DNA of 64,000 nt from Melghirimyces algeriensis (GCF_900182565.1 NZ_FXTI01000002.1:372001-436000); one strand, 5' to 3'; counted from the stretch's first letter, positions 34,648 through 44,226 are shown. Notes: generated by a model not told the origin, from the sequence alone. Numbers and translations: made by a program.

Positions 34648-35364
34648 TTAAGAGCTAACTTTCACCATGGAAGGTCGGATGACGCGGTCCTTAAACCGAT
34701 ACCCTTTTTGAAGGACTTCCACGACCATCCCTGGTTCCACACCTTCGCTATCCACTTCCATGACAGCACTGTGTTCATGAGGATTAAACTCAAGCCCTTC
34801 AGCCTCAATAATGGAGAGCCCCTGCTCTTCAAGCGAATGAAGAAGCTGGCGGTAGACCATCTCTACACCTTGATGAAAGGACTTGGCATCCTCACTGCTG
34901 ATCTCCGTCTCCAACGCACGCTCCAGATTATCCAGAACAGGTAAAATGGACTCCACCAAAGGAACAGCTGCGTATTTTACCGCTTCTTCACGATCTTTGC
35001 GAGCCCGACGCCGGAAATTTTCCAGATCGGCCTTGATACGAAGTGTCAGCTCCGCATTCTCCTCGTACTCTCTCTTCCATTTGGCTGCCTCTTCCTTCGC
35101 GGTTTCCAGTTCCTGTTGCACCGCCCGCTCCTGCTCATCGGATAACGCCTTCTCTTTGGGCTCCGTCGGAATCTCATGTTGCTGAGTATCAGACGTTTGT
35201 ATCTCACTTTCACTGAGCGTTTCTTCTTCTCTCTTTTCAGCTTCCACTTCCCGTGTCTGCTCCGTATTTTTCTTTCTTCGCTCACGAGCTTCCTTGGCTT
35301 TTCTCAGCTCCCTCGCTGTTATAGGCCGGTGTTTTTCCTCATCTTGCGTAAAGTCCTTGGACAT
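34648..35364 (-). CDS. grpE: Nucleotide exchange factor GrpE
   Basis: Exchanges ADP for ATP on DnaK. A long charged N-terminal coiled coil (ERRKKNTEQTREVEAEKREE and on) precedes the conserved FRRRARKDREEAVKYA and the C-terminal beta domain ending KGYRFKDRVIRPSMVKVSS. At 238 aa its N-terminal extension is longer than in B. subtilis (187 aa). Begins 5 bp after the chaperonin stop. Confidence 0.96.
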   Translation of the reverse strand: MSKDFTQDEEKHRPITARELRKAKEARERRKKNTEQTREVEAEKREEETLSESEIQTSDTQQHEIPTEPKEKALSDEQERAVQQELETAKEEAAKWKREYEENAELTLRIKADLENFRRRARKDREEAVKYAAVPLVESILPVLDNLERALETEISSEDAKSFHQGVEMVYRQLLHSLEEQGLSIIEAEGLEFNPHEHSAVMEVDSEGVEPGMVVEVLQKGYRFKDRVIRPSMVKVSS

Positions 35365-35369
35365 TTATC

Positions 35370-36926
35370 TCACCTCAAACTTTCCGCTTCCGTGTTCCTC
35401 ATCTTTACCACGGTATGAATTCGCAGAATGGCCGTGCTTACCTCCCCAGCCGTCTGAAGGGCATGATATTTAACTGGCAAGGGGTCAATCACTCCCATGT
35501 CCACCATATCGCAGACCACACCACGATCACAATCGATCCCAAGGGAATATGTAGAGCGTTTCCACTGAAGTGCCTTGACTTCTTCCACCTTTTCAAGAGG
35601 GTTGAAGCCGGCATTGGCAACCATCTGAGCAATGGGTCGACACAAGGCCTGAGCAACAGCGGAAACCCCAAATGATTCCATACCCTGAACGGTGTTCCCA
35701 TACTTTTCCACTTCCCTGGCCAATGCCAGTTCAGCTGCACCCCCACCAGGCAGGAAACCTCCGCGAACCGCCGCCTGCACAGCAGCTGCTGCATCCTTGG
35801 CGATCCGTTCTTGTTCATCAGCCACTTCTTTTGTGGTCGCACTGATTACAATTGTAGCAACGGATTGATCCTTCTTACCCTTGATCTTCAACCATCCGAG
35901 TAATGGATCATCCTCCACCTCTTCACAAAAACCGATCAAAGGCTCCAATTCCGCCAATGATCTCTTTAACCCGGCACGTCGCAACACGCATGCTCCGGTA
36001 TAATCTGCCAATTGATCAATATCCGCACGCTTCACATTCTCTGCCACAAGAATCCCGGCATCGGTTAATGCATCAATGGCATCGGTATCCACATTTCCTT
36101 CCACAACCACCAAGCCGACCTCTAATTCAATCAATTTCCGAACCATCTGCTCAAATGTCTGTTTCAACTCTTCGTGCTTGGCAAATCCGGCTTCTGTTGC
36201 CAAAGCATCTTCATTCACCAATTCCGGGTGCAAATCACCGGCCATTACCGCAACACGGACATGCTCTTTGACATCAGATAGCCTCATATTAACGCGCCCT
36301 CTGGAAAGCAACAACCCATGAAAGATACTTCCCCTGGCACGTGGATGTGCCATCACTGCATCCGAGAGACGAAAATCTCTTTCCAGAAGTTTTTCCCGCC
36401 CAATCGAGGTAGCAGCTTCCATCACCAATTCGGTGATATCTTCCCGCTCCCGTCCTGCCGTGTAGGCAATCCGATGCAACCATTCATCATTCAAATGACG
36501 AATCATCTGGGCCATGTTCTGCATTTTATCCAGAGCAAAACGGACCCCGCGACGAATCCCGACGATCACTTTCGCTACGGGAACACCACGGTTTACCTGT
36601 TTGACCCCTTCTTCCACAAGAGCTGCCGCAAGCAGAGTGGCTGTCGTGGTTCCGTCACCTACCTCTTCCTGCTGGGCATTGGCAATCCCAACAATCATCT
36701 GGGCAACAGGATGATGGATTTCCATTCGATTGAGAATGGTCACTCCGTCATTGGTTACAATGACGCCTCCATCATCCTTTACCAACATGGTGTCCAGTCC
36801 CTTGGGACCCAGTGTGCCTTGTACCGCTTCAGCCACCTTGCGAACAGCTTCAGCATTGGCCGTCATTGTCTCCGGGTACGAGGATTGATCCTGCTTTGAG
36901 ACACTCGACTCCCCCCGACATTCCAT
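35370..36926 (-). CDS. Group III (archaeal thermosome-like) chaperonin in the dnaK operon
   Basis: A 518-aa chaperonin of the Cpn60/TCP-1 fold that resembles archaeal thermosomes more than GroEL. Equatorial motifs are TLGPKGLDTMLV (38-49), TNDGVTIL (58-65) and GDGTTTA (90-96). The later catalytic Asp is in RIAKDA (about 378). GGGAAELALAREVEKY (394-409) and the C-terminal GVIDPLPVKYHALQTAGE follow thermosome patterns. No GGM-rich tail is present. Such bacterial group III chaperonins have been described in hsp70 operons of Firmicutes such as Carboxydothermus; they fold proteins without GroES. Its position between hrcA and grpE puts it under HrcA/CIRCE control. Confidence 0.9.
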   Translation of the reverse strand: MECRGESSVSKQDQSSYPETMTANAEAVRKVAEAVQGTLGPKGLDTMLVKDDGGVIVTNDGVTILNRMEIHHPVAQMIVGIANAQQEEVGDGTTTATLLAAALVEEGVKQVNRGVPVAKVIVGIRRGVRFALDKMQNMAQMIRHLNDEWLHRIAYTAGREREDITELVMEAATSIGREKLLERDFRLSDAVMAHPRARGSIFHGLLLSRGRVNMRLSDVKEHVRVAVMAGDLHPELVNEDALATEAGFAKHEELKQTFEQMVRKLIELEVGLVVVEGNVDTDAIDALTDAGILVAENVKRADIDQLADYTGACVLRRAGLKRSLAELEPLIGFCEEVEDDPLLGWLKIKGKKDQSVATIVISATTKEVADEQERIAKDAAAAVQAAVRGGFLPGGGAAELALAREVEKYGNTVQGMESFGVSAVAQALCRPIAQMVANAGFNPLEKVEEVKALQWKRSTYSLGIDCDRGVVCDMVDMGVIDPLPVKYHALQTAGEVSTAILRIHTVVKMRNTEAESLR

Positions 36927-36982
36927 GGATCCGTCTCACCTTTCCTATAACAGTGAATCGAAAATTATATTTTCAATGAACC

Positions 36983-38017
36983 TCATTTATATAGTCTGCC
37001 CAGATGTTGGGAGAGATCCCGTGTCAGTAAATCAAGCAAACTGACCACCTTACAATAATCCATCCGGGTTGGACCCAATACGCCAATCGTTCCAAGAGAA
37101 CGTCCATCGATCTCGAAAGATGCCGACACAATGCTGCAATTGTTGACTGCCTCCAAGTGATTTTCGTGACCAATTCGGATTTGAACTCCCGTGTGCTTGT
37201 TGGAAAAGAGACGCGAAACCGTCTCAGTCTCCTCAAAGAGTTCCATCAGAGCCTTAATCTTCTCCACATCCCTAAATTCGGGCTGGCTCAAAATATTAGT
37301 CGTCCCACTGGTAAAGACTCTGCCTTCCAGTTCAGAGGCCAACATCTGATCGACCATGGACAACAAATACTCATAATTCTCCACATGTCGGCTGAATTCT
37401 TCCAACAGTTCTTTGTGTACGGTCTGCTTCAGATGATGCAATGGAATGCCGGTCAACTTCGTATTCAAAAGGTTGACCATCTGTTCAATGGAAGAAAGGG
37501 AAACCCCGTCAGGAACCGTGATCCATCGCTGATCCACATGACCTGTGTCCGTTACAAGAATCGCCACAGCCATCCGGTCATTTAGTGGAACCACCTGAAG
37601 ATGTTTCAACTTGTTGTCATACAATTCAGGTCCCAACATAATGGAAGTATAATTTGTAATCCGCGATAAAATGGATACCGTTTGCTGTATCGTTTGTTCC
37701 AACGCATCCATGTGTGAAGAAAACAGTCGGTGAATCATCAAAAGATCGGGATGTTCAATGCGATCGGGAATCATCAGATGATCCACATAATAGCGGTAGC
37801 CGGACTGGCTCGGTATACGGCCGGCAGATGTGTGCGGCTGTTCCAGAAAACCCATCTCTTCCAGATCGGCCATCTCATTACGGATTGTGGCTGCACTAAA
37901 TCCAATATCTTCCCGCTTGGATACCGTACGGGAACCTACAGGTTCAGCATTGACAATATATTCCTCCACTACCGCACGGAGAATTTTCTTTTGCCGCTTG
38001 GTTAACATCTGCCTCAC
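36983..38017 (-). CDS. hrcA: Heat-inducible transcription repressor HrcA
   Basis: Represses class I heat-shock genes by binding CIRCE. N-terminal winged helix (LTKRQKKILRAVVEEYI, TVSKREDIGFSAATIRNEMADLEEMG), GAF-like centre and C-terminal IGVLGPTRMDYCKVVSLLDLL. 344 aa. The frame opens with GTG 38017; an ATG at 38008 is an equally possible start. It lies 16 bp (from ATG) downstream of the CIRCE element and thus regulates itself. Confidence 0.97.
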   Translation of the reverse strand: MRQMLTKRQKKILRAVVEEYIVNAEPVGSRTVSKREDIGFSAATIRNEMADLEEMGFLEQPHTSAGRIPSQSGYRYYVDHLMIPDRIEHPDLLMIHRLFSSHMDALEQTIQQTVSILSRITNYTSIMLGPELYDNKLKHLQVVPLNDRMAVAILVTDTGHVDQRWITVPDGVSLSSIEQMVNLLNTKLTGIPLHHLKQTVHKELLEEFSRHVENYEYLLSMVDQMLASELEGRVFTSGTTNILSQPEFRDVEKIKALMELFEETETVSRLFSNKHTGVQIRIGHENHLEAVNNCSIVSASFEIDGRSLGTIGVLGPTRMDYCKVVSLLDLLTRDLSQHLGRLYK

Positions 38018-38023
38018 CCCCTG

Positions 38024-38050
38024 TTAGCACTCAAATTCCACGAGTGCTAA
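38024..38050. promoter_or_regulatory. CIRCE operator (HrcA binding site)
   Basis: TTAGCACTC - 9 bp - GAGTGCTAA, a perfect match to the CIRCE consensus, located between the promoter and hrcA. It is the only CIRCE seen in the window, so it should govern hrcA, the chaperonin, grpE, dnaK and dnaJ together. Confidence 0.98.
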
Positions 38051-38063
38051 GTCTACTTTATTT

Positions 38064-38092
38064 AAAGTATCAAACCCCATTCTCGTTGTCAA
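38064..38092 (-). promoter_or_regulatory. Sigma-A promoter of the hrcA heat-shock operon
   Basis: TTGACA at 38087-38092 and TACTTT at 38064-38069 with a 17-bp spacer. The start point would fall just upstream of or at CIRCE, placing the operator in the 5' untranslated region. Confidence 0.85.
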
Positions 38093-38108
38093 CGCTATGA
38101 CAATGCCT

Positions 38109-39254
38109 TTAAACGACTTCTTTTAAAAAGGAAGCAAAAACTTCATTTCCAAACAAAAGACCTTGTTCTGTTAAGAGATATCGATCCCCTTTCAAACAGA
38201 TCAATTGACGTTTCTGCAGATGGTCCAACACCGGACCAAATACGGCTTCTGGGGATTTTCCATACAGACGTTCAAAACGTGTGCGACTTACACCATCCAT
38301 CAACCGAAGGCCTAGGATAAAATGGTTTTCCATCGCCTCCCCTTCTTCCACTCGATGCATTTGTGCTACTGGACGACGAAAATGTGCCAGACGAATATAT
38401 TCACTGACACCACGAACATTTTCATGTCGAATCCCGTTCGTGTAACCGTGAGCCCCTGCTCCCAAACCGTAATAGGGTTGATTCAACCAGTAAGTGGTAT
38501 TGTGACGACTCTCCTTCATAGGGCGAGAAAAATTACTCACTTCATATTGTTTATATCCTGCTTCCATCAATCTCCGTCGGGTTAAAAGATACATTTCCAA
38601 TTCGTCATCCTCAGTAGGAAGAGGCAGCTTTCCCTCAAGAAGCTTACGATGAAACAATGTTCCTTCCTCCACCTTCAAACTGTAAACGGAAAAATGATCG
38701 GGATACAGAGCAATCCCTCGTGCAAGGGCTTCCTCCATATCAGGCACCGTTTGTTCCGGCAGGCCAAACATCAGATCGAGAGAAACATTGTCAATACCAG
38801 CCATCCGGGATTGTTCCACACTTCGTTCAATATCTTCCACTGTATGTGTACGACCAATTTTTTTTAACAGATCAAAACGGAACGTCTGCGCTCCGAAACT
38901 GAGACGGTTGACACCTCCCTCCTTCATAATGGCCAGTTTCTCCGGATCTGTGGTGCCCGGATTCGCTTCCACCGTGAACTCTATATCCTCTGACCGATTG
39001 GGAAAATATCGTTGGATCGCCTGCATGAACCGTTCCATCTGAACCGGCGTGAGAACGGTTGGTGTCCCGCCTCCGATGAAAATCGTCTCAATCGTTGTCG
39101 GCGGGGTTTCCTCCACTGTCCGGGCCATCTCCTGTTCAAGAGCCTCCAAATACTGATCCACAGGCTGTCCGTCTACCACATAGGCGGTAAAATCACAGTA
39201 ATGACACTTATGAGCACAAAAAGGAATGTGTATATAGACTGCACGGGGTTTCAA
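38109..39254 (-). CDS. hemW: Radical SAM heme chaperone HemW
   Basis: HemN-related protein that binds heme and delivers it to membrane respiratory enzymes, rather than oxidising coproporphyrinogen. CxxxCxxC is at Cys13, Cys17 and Cys20 (IHIPFCAHKCHYCDF). GGGTPT is downstream and a HemN C-terminal domain ends the protein. 381 aa. Starts with TTG 39254 behind GAGGAGGTG. Lies between lepA and hrcA as in B. subtilis. Confidence 0.94.
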   Translation of the reverse strand: MKPRAVYIHIPFCAHKCHYCDFTAYVVDGQPVDQYLEALEQEMARTVEETPPTTIETIFIGGGTPTVLTPVQMERFMQAIQRYFPNRSEDIEFTVEANPGTTDPEKLAIMKEGGVNRLSFGAQTFRFDLLKKIGRTHTVEDIERSVEQSRMAGIDNVSLDLMFGLPEQTVPDMEEALARGIALYPDHFSVYSLKVEEGTLFHRKLLEGKLPLPTEDDELEMYLLTRRRLMEAGYKQYEVSNFSRPMKESRHNTTYWLNQPYYGLGAGAHGYTNGIRHENVRGVSEYIRLAHFRRPVAQMHRVEEGEAMENHFILGLRLMDGVSRTRFERLYGKSPEAVFGPVLDHLQKRQLICLKGDRYLLTEQGLLFGNEVFASFLKEVV

Positions 39255-39271
39255 CGGAACACCTCCTCTTC

Positions 39272-39313
39272 AAAAAAACCGCAAGCGGCCGCTATTCCCT
39301 CGCCACTCGCGGT
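39272..39313 (-). terminator. Terminator between lepA and hemW
   Basis: AACCGC...GCGGTT stem with internal GGC/GCC pairing, followed by seven T residues on the minus strand. Confidence 0.8.
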
Positions 39314-39325
39314 TTCTCCCTCCCA

Positions 39326-41158
39326 TCATTTTTTGGAATCGGCATCGTCCATCTGAAGAACCGCCATAAATGCTTCTTGGGGCACTTCCACATTTCCGAC
39401 CGCCTTCATCCGTTTTTTCCCTTCTTTCTGTTTCTCCAAAAGTTTTCGTTTCCGGGAGATATCCCCGCCGTAACATTTGGCCAATACATTTTTCCGCTGA
39501 GCCCGAATCGTTTCTCTTGCCACCACCTTATTGCCAATCGCAGCCTGAACCGGGACCTCAAACATTTGTCGCGGAATCAGTTTTTTCAACTTCTCCACCA
39601 GCTGTCGACCGCGATAATAGGCTCTCTCCTTGTGTACGATAAAAGAGAGGGCATCGACAGGCTCTCCATTCAACAGGATATCCATCTTCACCAAATCAGA
39701 TGTTTTATATCCTGAAAGTTCATAGTCAAAGGATGCATACCCTTTTGTTCCCGACTTCAACTGGTCAAAGAAATCATAGACAATCTCGGCCAGGGGCAAT
39801 TCGTAGACAATATTTACCCGATTGGCATCCAGATACTGCATATCCACATACTCGCCCCGTTTGGACTGACAGAGTTCCATCACAGCACCGACAAAGTCAT
39901 TGGGTACCATCATGGTGGCTCGAACAAAAGGCTCTTCCACATGATCGATTTGTTGTTGCGGAGGCATCAGCGTAGGATTTTCAATTTCCAGAAGCTCTCC
40001 ATCCGTCTTGTATACTTTGTAGACCACGCTGGGAGCCGTCGTAATCAATGGAATATTGTATTCCCGTTCGATCCGCTCCTGGATGACTTCCATGTGTAGC
40101 AGACCTAAAAAGCCACACCGAAATCCAAAGCCCAAGGCTCCGGACGTTTCAGGTTCATAGCGAAGCGATGCATCATTTAGTTCCAGCTTTTCCAACGCTT
40201 CTCGAAGATCATCATAATCTCCGGAATCCACCGGATACATTCCACAAAATACCATCGGGTTGATTTTTCGGTAACCGGGAAGCGGCTCCGACGCCGGATG
40301 ATTTGCATCTGTGATTGTATCCCCAACCCGGGTAACTTTCACGTCTTTGATGGAAGCCACCATAAATCCGACTTCCCCTACAGCCAATTCGTCTTTGGAA
40401 ACGGGTTTCGGAGTAAACACCCCGACATCTGTCACTTCAAATTCCTTACCCGTGGCCATCATCCTTACCTTCATCCCTTTCCGGATGGAGCCGTCAACCA
40501 CCCGGATATAGGTAATCACTCCACGATAGGAATCATAGATGGAGTCGTAAATCAAAGCTTTCAGCGGAGAATCGGGGTCACCTGAAGGAGGTGGCACTTT
40601 CTCCACAATTTGCTCCAAGATCTCTTCCGTTCCAATTCCCTCTTTTGCAGAGGCATGCACCGCTTCCGAAGCATCCAGCCCAATCAGATCCTCGATCTCC
40701 TCTTTGACTCGTTCCGGTTCAGCACTGGGTAAGTCTACCTTATTAATCACGGGCAGGATCTCAAGATCGTTCTCCAAGGCCAAATAAACATTGGCCATTG
40801 TCTGTGCCTCCACACCCTGGGCGGCGTCCACAACCAGCAATGCCCCCTCACAGGCAGCCAGACTGCGGGAGACTTCATAAGCAAAATCCACATGCCCCGG
40901 AGTATCAATCAGGTTGATAATATATTCTTTTCCATCTTTCGCTTTATAAGGGAGACGGACCGATTGCAATTTAATTGTAATCCCCCGTTCCCTCTCCAGA
41001 TCCATGGTATCCAGATACTGATCTTGCTTTTCCCGGTTGCTCAACGCTCCGGTATATTCCAGAATCCGGTCAGCCAAAGTGGATTTTCCATGATCAATAT
41101 GAGCAATGATTGAAAAGTTTCGGATCAATTCCTGCTGCTGTTTTGAAGAATCACTCAT
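39326..41158 (-). CDS. lepA: Elongation factor 4 (LepA)
   Basis: Translational GTPase that back-translocates ribosomes or assists initiation. G domain AHIDHGKST, DTPGHVDF and NKVDLP; the C-terminal LepA-specific domain contains AKCYGGDISRKRKLLEKQKEGKKR. 610 aa from ATG 41158, which follows AGGAGGGAACCGA; the open frame to 41191 is probably untranslated. It follows the yqxA-like gene. Confidence 0.98.
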   Translation of the reverse strand: MSDSSKQQQELIRNFSIIAHIDHGKSTLADRILEYTGALSNREKQDQYLDTMDLERERGITIKLQSVRLPYKAKDGKEYIINLIDTPGHVDFAYEVSRSLAACEGALLVVDAAQGVEAQTMANVYLALENDLEILPVINKVDLPSAEPERVKEEIEDLIGLDASEAVHASAKEGIGTEEILEQIVEKVPPPSGDPDSPLKALIYDSIYDSYRGVITYIRVVDGSIRKGMKVRMMATGKEFEVTDVGVFTPKPVSKDELAVGEVGFMVASIKDVKVTRVGDTITDANHPASEPLPGYRKINPMVFCGMYPVDSGDYDDLREALEKLELNDASLRYEPETSGALGFGFRCGFLGLLHMEVIQERIEREYNIPLITTAPSVVYKVYKTDGELLEIENPTLMPPQQQIDHVEEPFVRATMMVPNDFVGAVMELCQSKRGEYVDMQYLDANRVNIVYELPLAEIVYDFFDQLKSGTKGYASFDYELSGYKTSDLVKMDILLNGEPVDALSFIVHKERAYYRGRQLVEKLKKLIPRQMFEVPVQAAIGNKVVARETIRAQRKNVLAKCYGGDISRKRKLLEKQKEGKKRMKAVGNVEVPQEAFMAVLQMDDADSKK

Positions 41159-41251
41159 TCGGTTCCCTCCTGAAAACAAAACACGCAACAAACCATATCT
41201 TATATATTATAGCAGTCTGCATCATATGGTACAACGGAGGAGATCGATCTA

Positions 41252-41629
41252 CTAAAAGGATTCTTCAATCAATGCGACCAATTGATCCAATGCCTTTCTC
41301 GTTGCTTTTTTCAATCCTTCACCCGTCTCATTTCCAGCCTGAGCCAACCAACTCTCGTCGGAATCAGATGCTGAAACGTTTGACTTCTCTCTTTCCTCCC
41401 GTTCCGAGTCTTCCGCTTCTTGATCCGGCAACGCTTGGTCTGTTTCATAGACATACCCCAACACAGAAATCTTCATCTGACCCTCTTCATCCGGGGTGAT
41501 GTGAACGGCTCGAGGAGCGCCTTGACTGCCTTGTGTTTGATGAATGTTTTGTTCCGCTGTATCAATTCCCAGAAATATTCCAAACATCAAAACCATCATC
41601 AGCGCTAGCACCTGGATCATGAGTCGCAT
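41252..41629 (-). CDS. YqxA-like (DUF3679) membrane protein
   Basis: A 125-aa protein with one N-terminal membrane segment (IQVLALMMVLMFGIFLGI) and an acidic extracytoplasmic tail. Position between spoIIP and lepA and the GIDTAEQNI motif after the anchor match B. subtilis YqxA. Function unknown; the linkage suggests a sporulation role. ATG 41629 follows AAGGGGTGA. Confidence 0.82.
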   Translation of the reverse strand: MRLMIQVLALMMVLMFGIFLGIDTAEQNIHQTQGSQGAPRAVHITPDEEGQMKISVLGYVYETDQALPDQEAEDSEREEREKSNVSASDSDESWLAQAGNETGEGLKKATRKALDQLVALIEESF

Positions 41630-41644
41630 CTTTGTCACCCCTTT

Positions 41645-42796
41645 TCACTCTTCTTGTTCAGCCTTTCCATCCACCGGCACCGCCTGAAAATGGATCTCTG
41701 ATAAGGCTTGGGCCAAAGCTTCCGATGTCCGGAATGCTTCTTCAAATGTGTTGTCCACTCCACCAATCTCCACCAAGATACTGTTTGGGGAAAGCGACTG
41801 ATTATATTCACCATTTCCCATCGCCCGGCTTTTTCGGAAAACACCCTTGGATAGGCCGGGATACAACTCATCCAGTTTTTTGTGGAGCTTTCGGACTAAT
41901 CGTTCATTTTTTTCCCAGTGCGGATGAGCTGTTCCCACTACAAACGCGATTCGGGCATATTTTTTTCCCTCAATACTTGTGGTCGTCTTCTCCCGCCGTT
42001 GGGAATCGCGATGAACATCAATAAAATATTGAAGATCATCATTCTGTTTCATCGCGCTCACCACTTTTTCCCTGGAGGCCTGATACATCTGATTCCAGTC
42101 GGCATCAAATCCCCCGGTGTACACTTGTGCACCGATTCCCCGCTCTTCCAGCTCCTTGCCCAAGCGTTTTCCCACACGGGTAATGTTCATTTCATTATCG
42201 TAGGCCCGATTGGGGCTTTCCGTCTTCTTTAATTCCGGCAGGAAAGACTCTGTAAAGTGAGTATGGTAGATAAAAACCTTGTCCTTTCCTGTTGAGGAAG
42301 ACGTCGATTCTTGATTTTCAGAAGTTGGTTTTTGTTCTTTTTGACGATCAGACATTTTTTTCTGGAGATCGAGTGGAGGTGGGGATTCAATGGGAACGGA
42401 TGTATAATCCACTCCTTCCCCCGCTACAACAATTTCCGTATCAAAAAGAGCGTAGCCCGGCAGTTCACTTCCCAGCAATGTTCGGGGATCCTCTGGATCA
42501 ATACTTGTCGCCAACTCAAAGAACACGCGGGAAAAACCCGGTTTCTCCGCTGCTGTCTCCGTTGTTGCCAGGTAAGGAATCTCCCCACCCATCAGATAAA
42601 GAAGGGTCTCGGTTGAAAAATGGGAGGTAAAGCGCCCCAACTCAGAGGAATGGGTGCTCCTTTTTGCCTGGATCATAGCCAATAATCCGGTTAGTACAAA
42701 AATGACCGCCATACCCAGTATCAAAAATACAAAAAGTTGCCTCATACGGGGTGTTGATACGTTCAATGCGGCAAATCCTTGATATCGGTGCCTCAT
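41645..42796 (-). CDS. spoIIP: Stage II sporulation protein P
   Basis: Peptidoglycan amidase and endopeptidase of the DMP engulfment complex (SpoIID, M, P). N-terminal membrane anchor (LFVFLILGMAVIFVLTGLLAM), then the amidase fold with YHTHFTESF, FIDVHRDS and ILVEIGGVDNT carrying the metal ligands. 383 aa. Follows gpr and precedes the yqxA-like gene. Confidence 0.96.
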   Translation of the reverse strand: MRHRYQGFAALNVSTPRMRQLFVFLILGMAVIFVLTGLLAMIQAKRSTHSSELGRFTSHFSTETLLYLMGGEIPYLATTETAAEKPGFSRVFFELATSIDPEDPRTLLGSELPGYALFDTEIVVAGEGVDYTSVPIESPPPLDLQKKMSDRQKEQKPTSENQESTSSSTGKDKVFIYHTHFTESFLPELKKTESPNRAYDNEMNITRVGKRLGKELEERGIGAQVYTGGFDADWNQMYQASREKVVSAMKQNDDLQYFIDVHRDSQRREKTTTSIEGKKYARIAFVVGTAHPHWEKNERLVRKLHKKLDELYPGLSKGVFRKSRAMGNGEYNQSLSPNSILVEIGGVDNTFEEAFRTSEALAQALSEIHFQAVPVDGKAEQEE

Positions 42797-42905
42797 CCCT
42801 TTCCCTCCCCCAGCTTGTCTCTACTGGCGAATATATGAGAGGAAAAGGTAGGGTAGAACCCTATCTTTTAATAGATGTCAGTTAAATTGATAGATTGGCA
42901 GACCA

Positions 42906-44027
42906 TCAATTGACATGAGCCGATACATTTTCAGGTGTAACCGCTTCATGAAGTGCACAATTTAACCCATCAGCAATCAACTTGCCCATATCTCCGATAA
43001 ATGTATCCACTTCTTTGGGCGTAACAATCAGGTTTTGTCCCAAGGGGTCCAACACCTCTTCAATCAACCTCCGTTTTTCATCGGAATCCAAGGTCCCTAC
43101 AATCCCCATCATTTTTTCACCCATTTGAGGCGAAATATCCTGAGATTGAAGTTCTTTTACATCCGGCCGATTCAATGGATCCAGCGGATTCGTAGGGCGG
43201 ACCTGATTCATTTCCCTGTGGAGATGAGAGAGAACAAATTCTACCGTATCATAAGAAATCGTCGCTGCATCAACCACTGTCGGAATCCCGATTGCAATTA
43301 CGGGAATTCCCAACGTTTGTTGATTGAGGGCCTTTCGTTTATTCCCGACACCAGATCCGGGGTTGATTCCTGTATCCGTCACCTGAATGGTTGTGTAGAC
43401 CCGATTTAGTGCCCTGGAAGCCAATGAATCAATAGCAATCACTGCATCCGGACGTGTTTTTTCAACCACTCCAAAAATAATTTCACTTGTCTCCATTCCC
43501 GTGGTCCCCAGTACACCCGGTGAAATCGCTGCAACTGGGCGATATCCATCAGCGACTTGTTCAGGCAGCAATTCAAAGAGATGGCGTGTCACCATGGTAT
43601 GTTCCACTACAAAGGGTCCCAGAGCATCAGCGGTTACATTCTGGTTACCCAGACCAACGATCAAAATCCTGGCGTTGGGTTCCACATCGATCTTGTTCAG
43701 AAAGCTCTTAAATTCATTGGAAAAATGGGCAGATACATTGCGCTGAAGTTGGGAGTCCTTACTTCTCAGCCCTGGAACTTCCAATGTTAAATATAGGCCC
43801 GGAGTTTTACCCAATGCCTGTCCTCCCTGGTCATCTTCAATCCGAATCCAGCTGGTTGTCATACCGTCTTGCTCCGACTCCTCCATATGGACACCCGGTA
43901 CCTCTCCTTTGCCATCCTGGGTTTGAACAGCCATATCATGGGCTTCACGTGCCAGATCTGTTCGAACAGGAAAGGATCCCAGATTCAAATCTTTTTGATT
44001 TCCCTGTGATTGCTCATCCACACCCAT
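42906..44027 (-). CDS. gpr: Germination protease GPR
   Basis: Aspartic-like endopeptidase that degrades SASPs at germination; made as a tetrameric zymogen with an N-terminal propeptide cut between about residues 15 and 20 (FPVRTDLA). Contains LIVGLGNQNVTADALGP, AISPGVLGTTGMET and INPGSGVGNKRKAL, diagnostic for the family. 373 aa. Its substrate class is encoded at 19154-19360. Divergent from rpsT. Confidence 0.97.
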   Translation of the reverse strand: MGVDEQSQGNQKDLNLGSFPVRTDLAREAHDMAVQTQDGKGEVPGVHMEESEQDGMTTSWIRIEDDQGGQALGKTPGLYLTLEVPGLRSKDSQLQRNVSAHFSNEFKSFLNKIDVEPNARILIVGLGNQNVTADALGPFVVEHTMVTRHLFELLPEQVADGYRPVAAISPGVLGTTGMETSEIIFGVVEKTRPDAVIAIDSLASRALNRVYTTIQVTDTGINPGSGVGNKRKALNQQTLGIPVIAIGIPTVVDAATISYDTVEFVLSHLHREMNQVRPTNPLDPLNRPDVKELQSQDISPQMGEKMMGIVGTLDSDEKRRLIEEVLDPLGQNLIVTPKEVDTFIGDMGKLIADGLNCALHEAVTPENVSAHVN

Positions 44028-44142
44028 TCAATCCATTCCTTTCCATTTCATTGATTTGGTATCATTTTCCCCATATGAAGCCGAAGTTTATTCCTCCCTT
44101 TCAAATCTTCCATTCCTCCTCCATATCCTGTTTGCAAACGCC

Positions 44143-44171
44143 TTGCTTTTTGCACCCCTGCGTGATAGAAT
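44143..44171 (+). promoter_or_regulatory. Promoter of rpsT
   Basis: TTGCTT at 44143-44148 and TAGAAT at 44166-44171 with a 17-bp spacer, 55 bp before rpsT. Confidence 0.7.
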
Positions 44172-44226
44172 TTAGCGTGTTGCACGCTTTTCGGGCGACT
44201 TGACAACCAATTAGGAGGTGAATCGG

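Noticed and set aside
35370..36926. The chaperonin could be an ordinary GroEL.
   Set aside because: Length, the TNDGVTIL and GVIDPLPVKYHALQTAGE patterns and the absence of a GGM tail point to the thermosome-like group, and no groES is adjacent.
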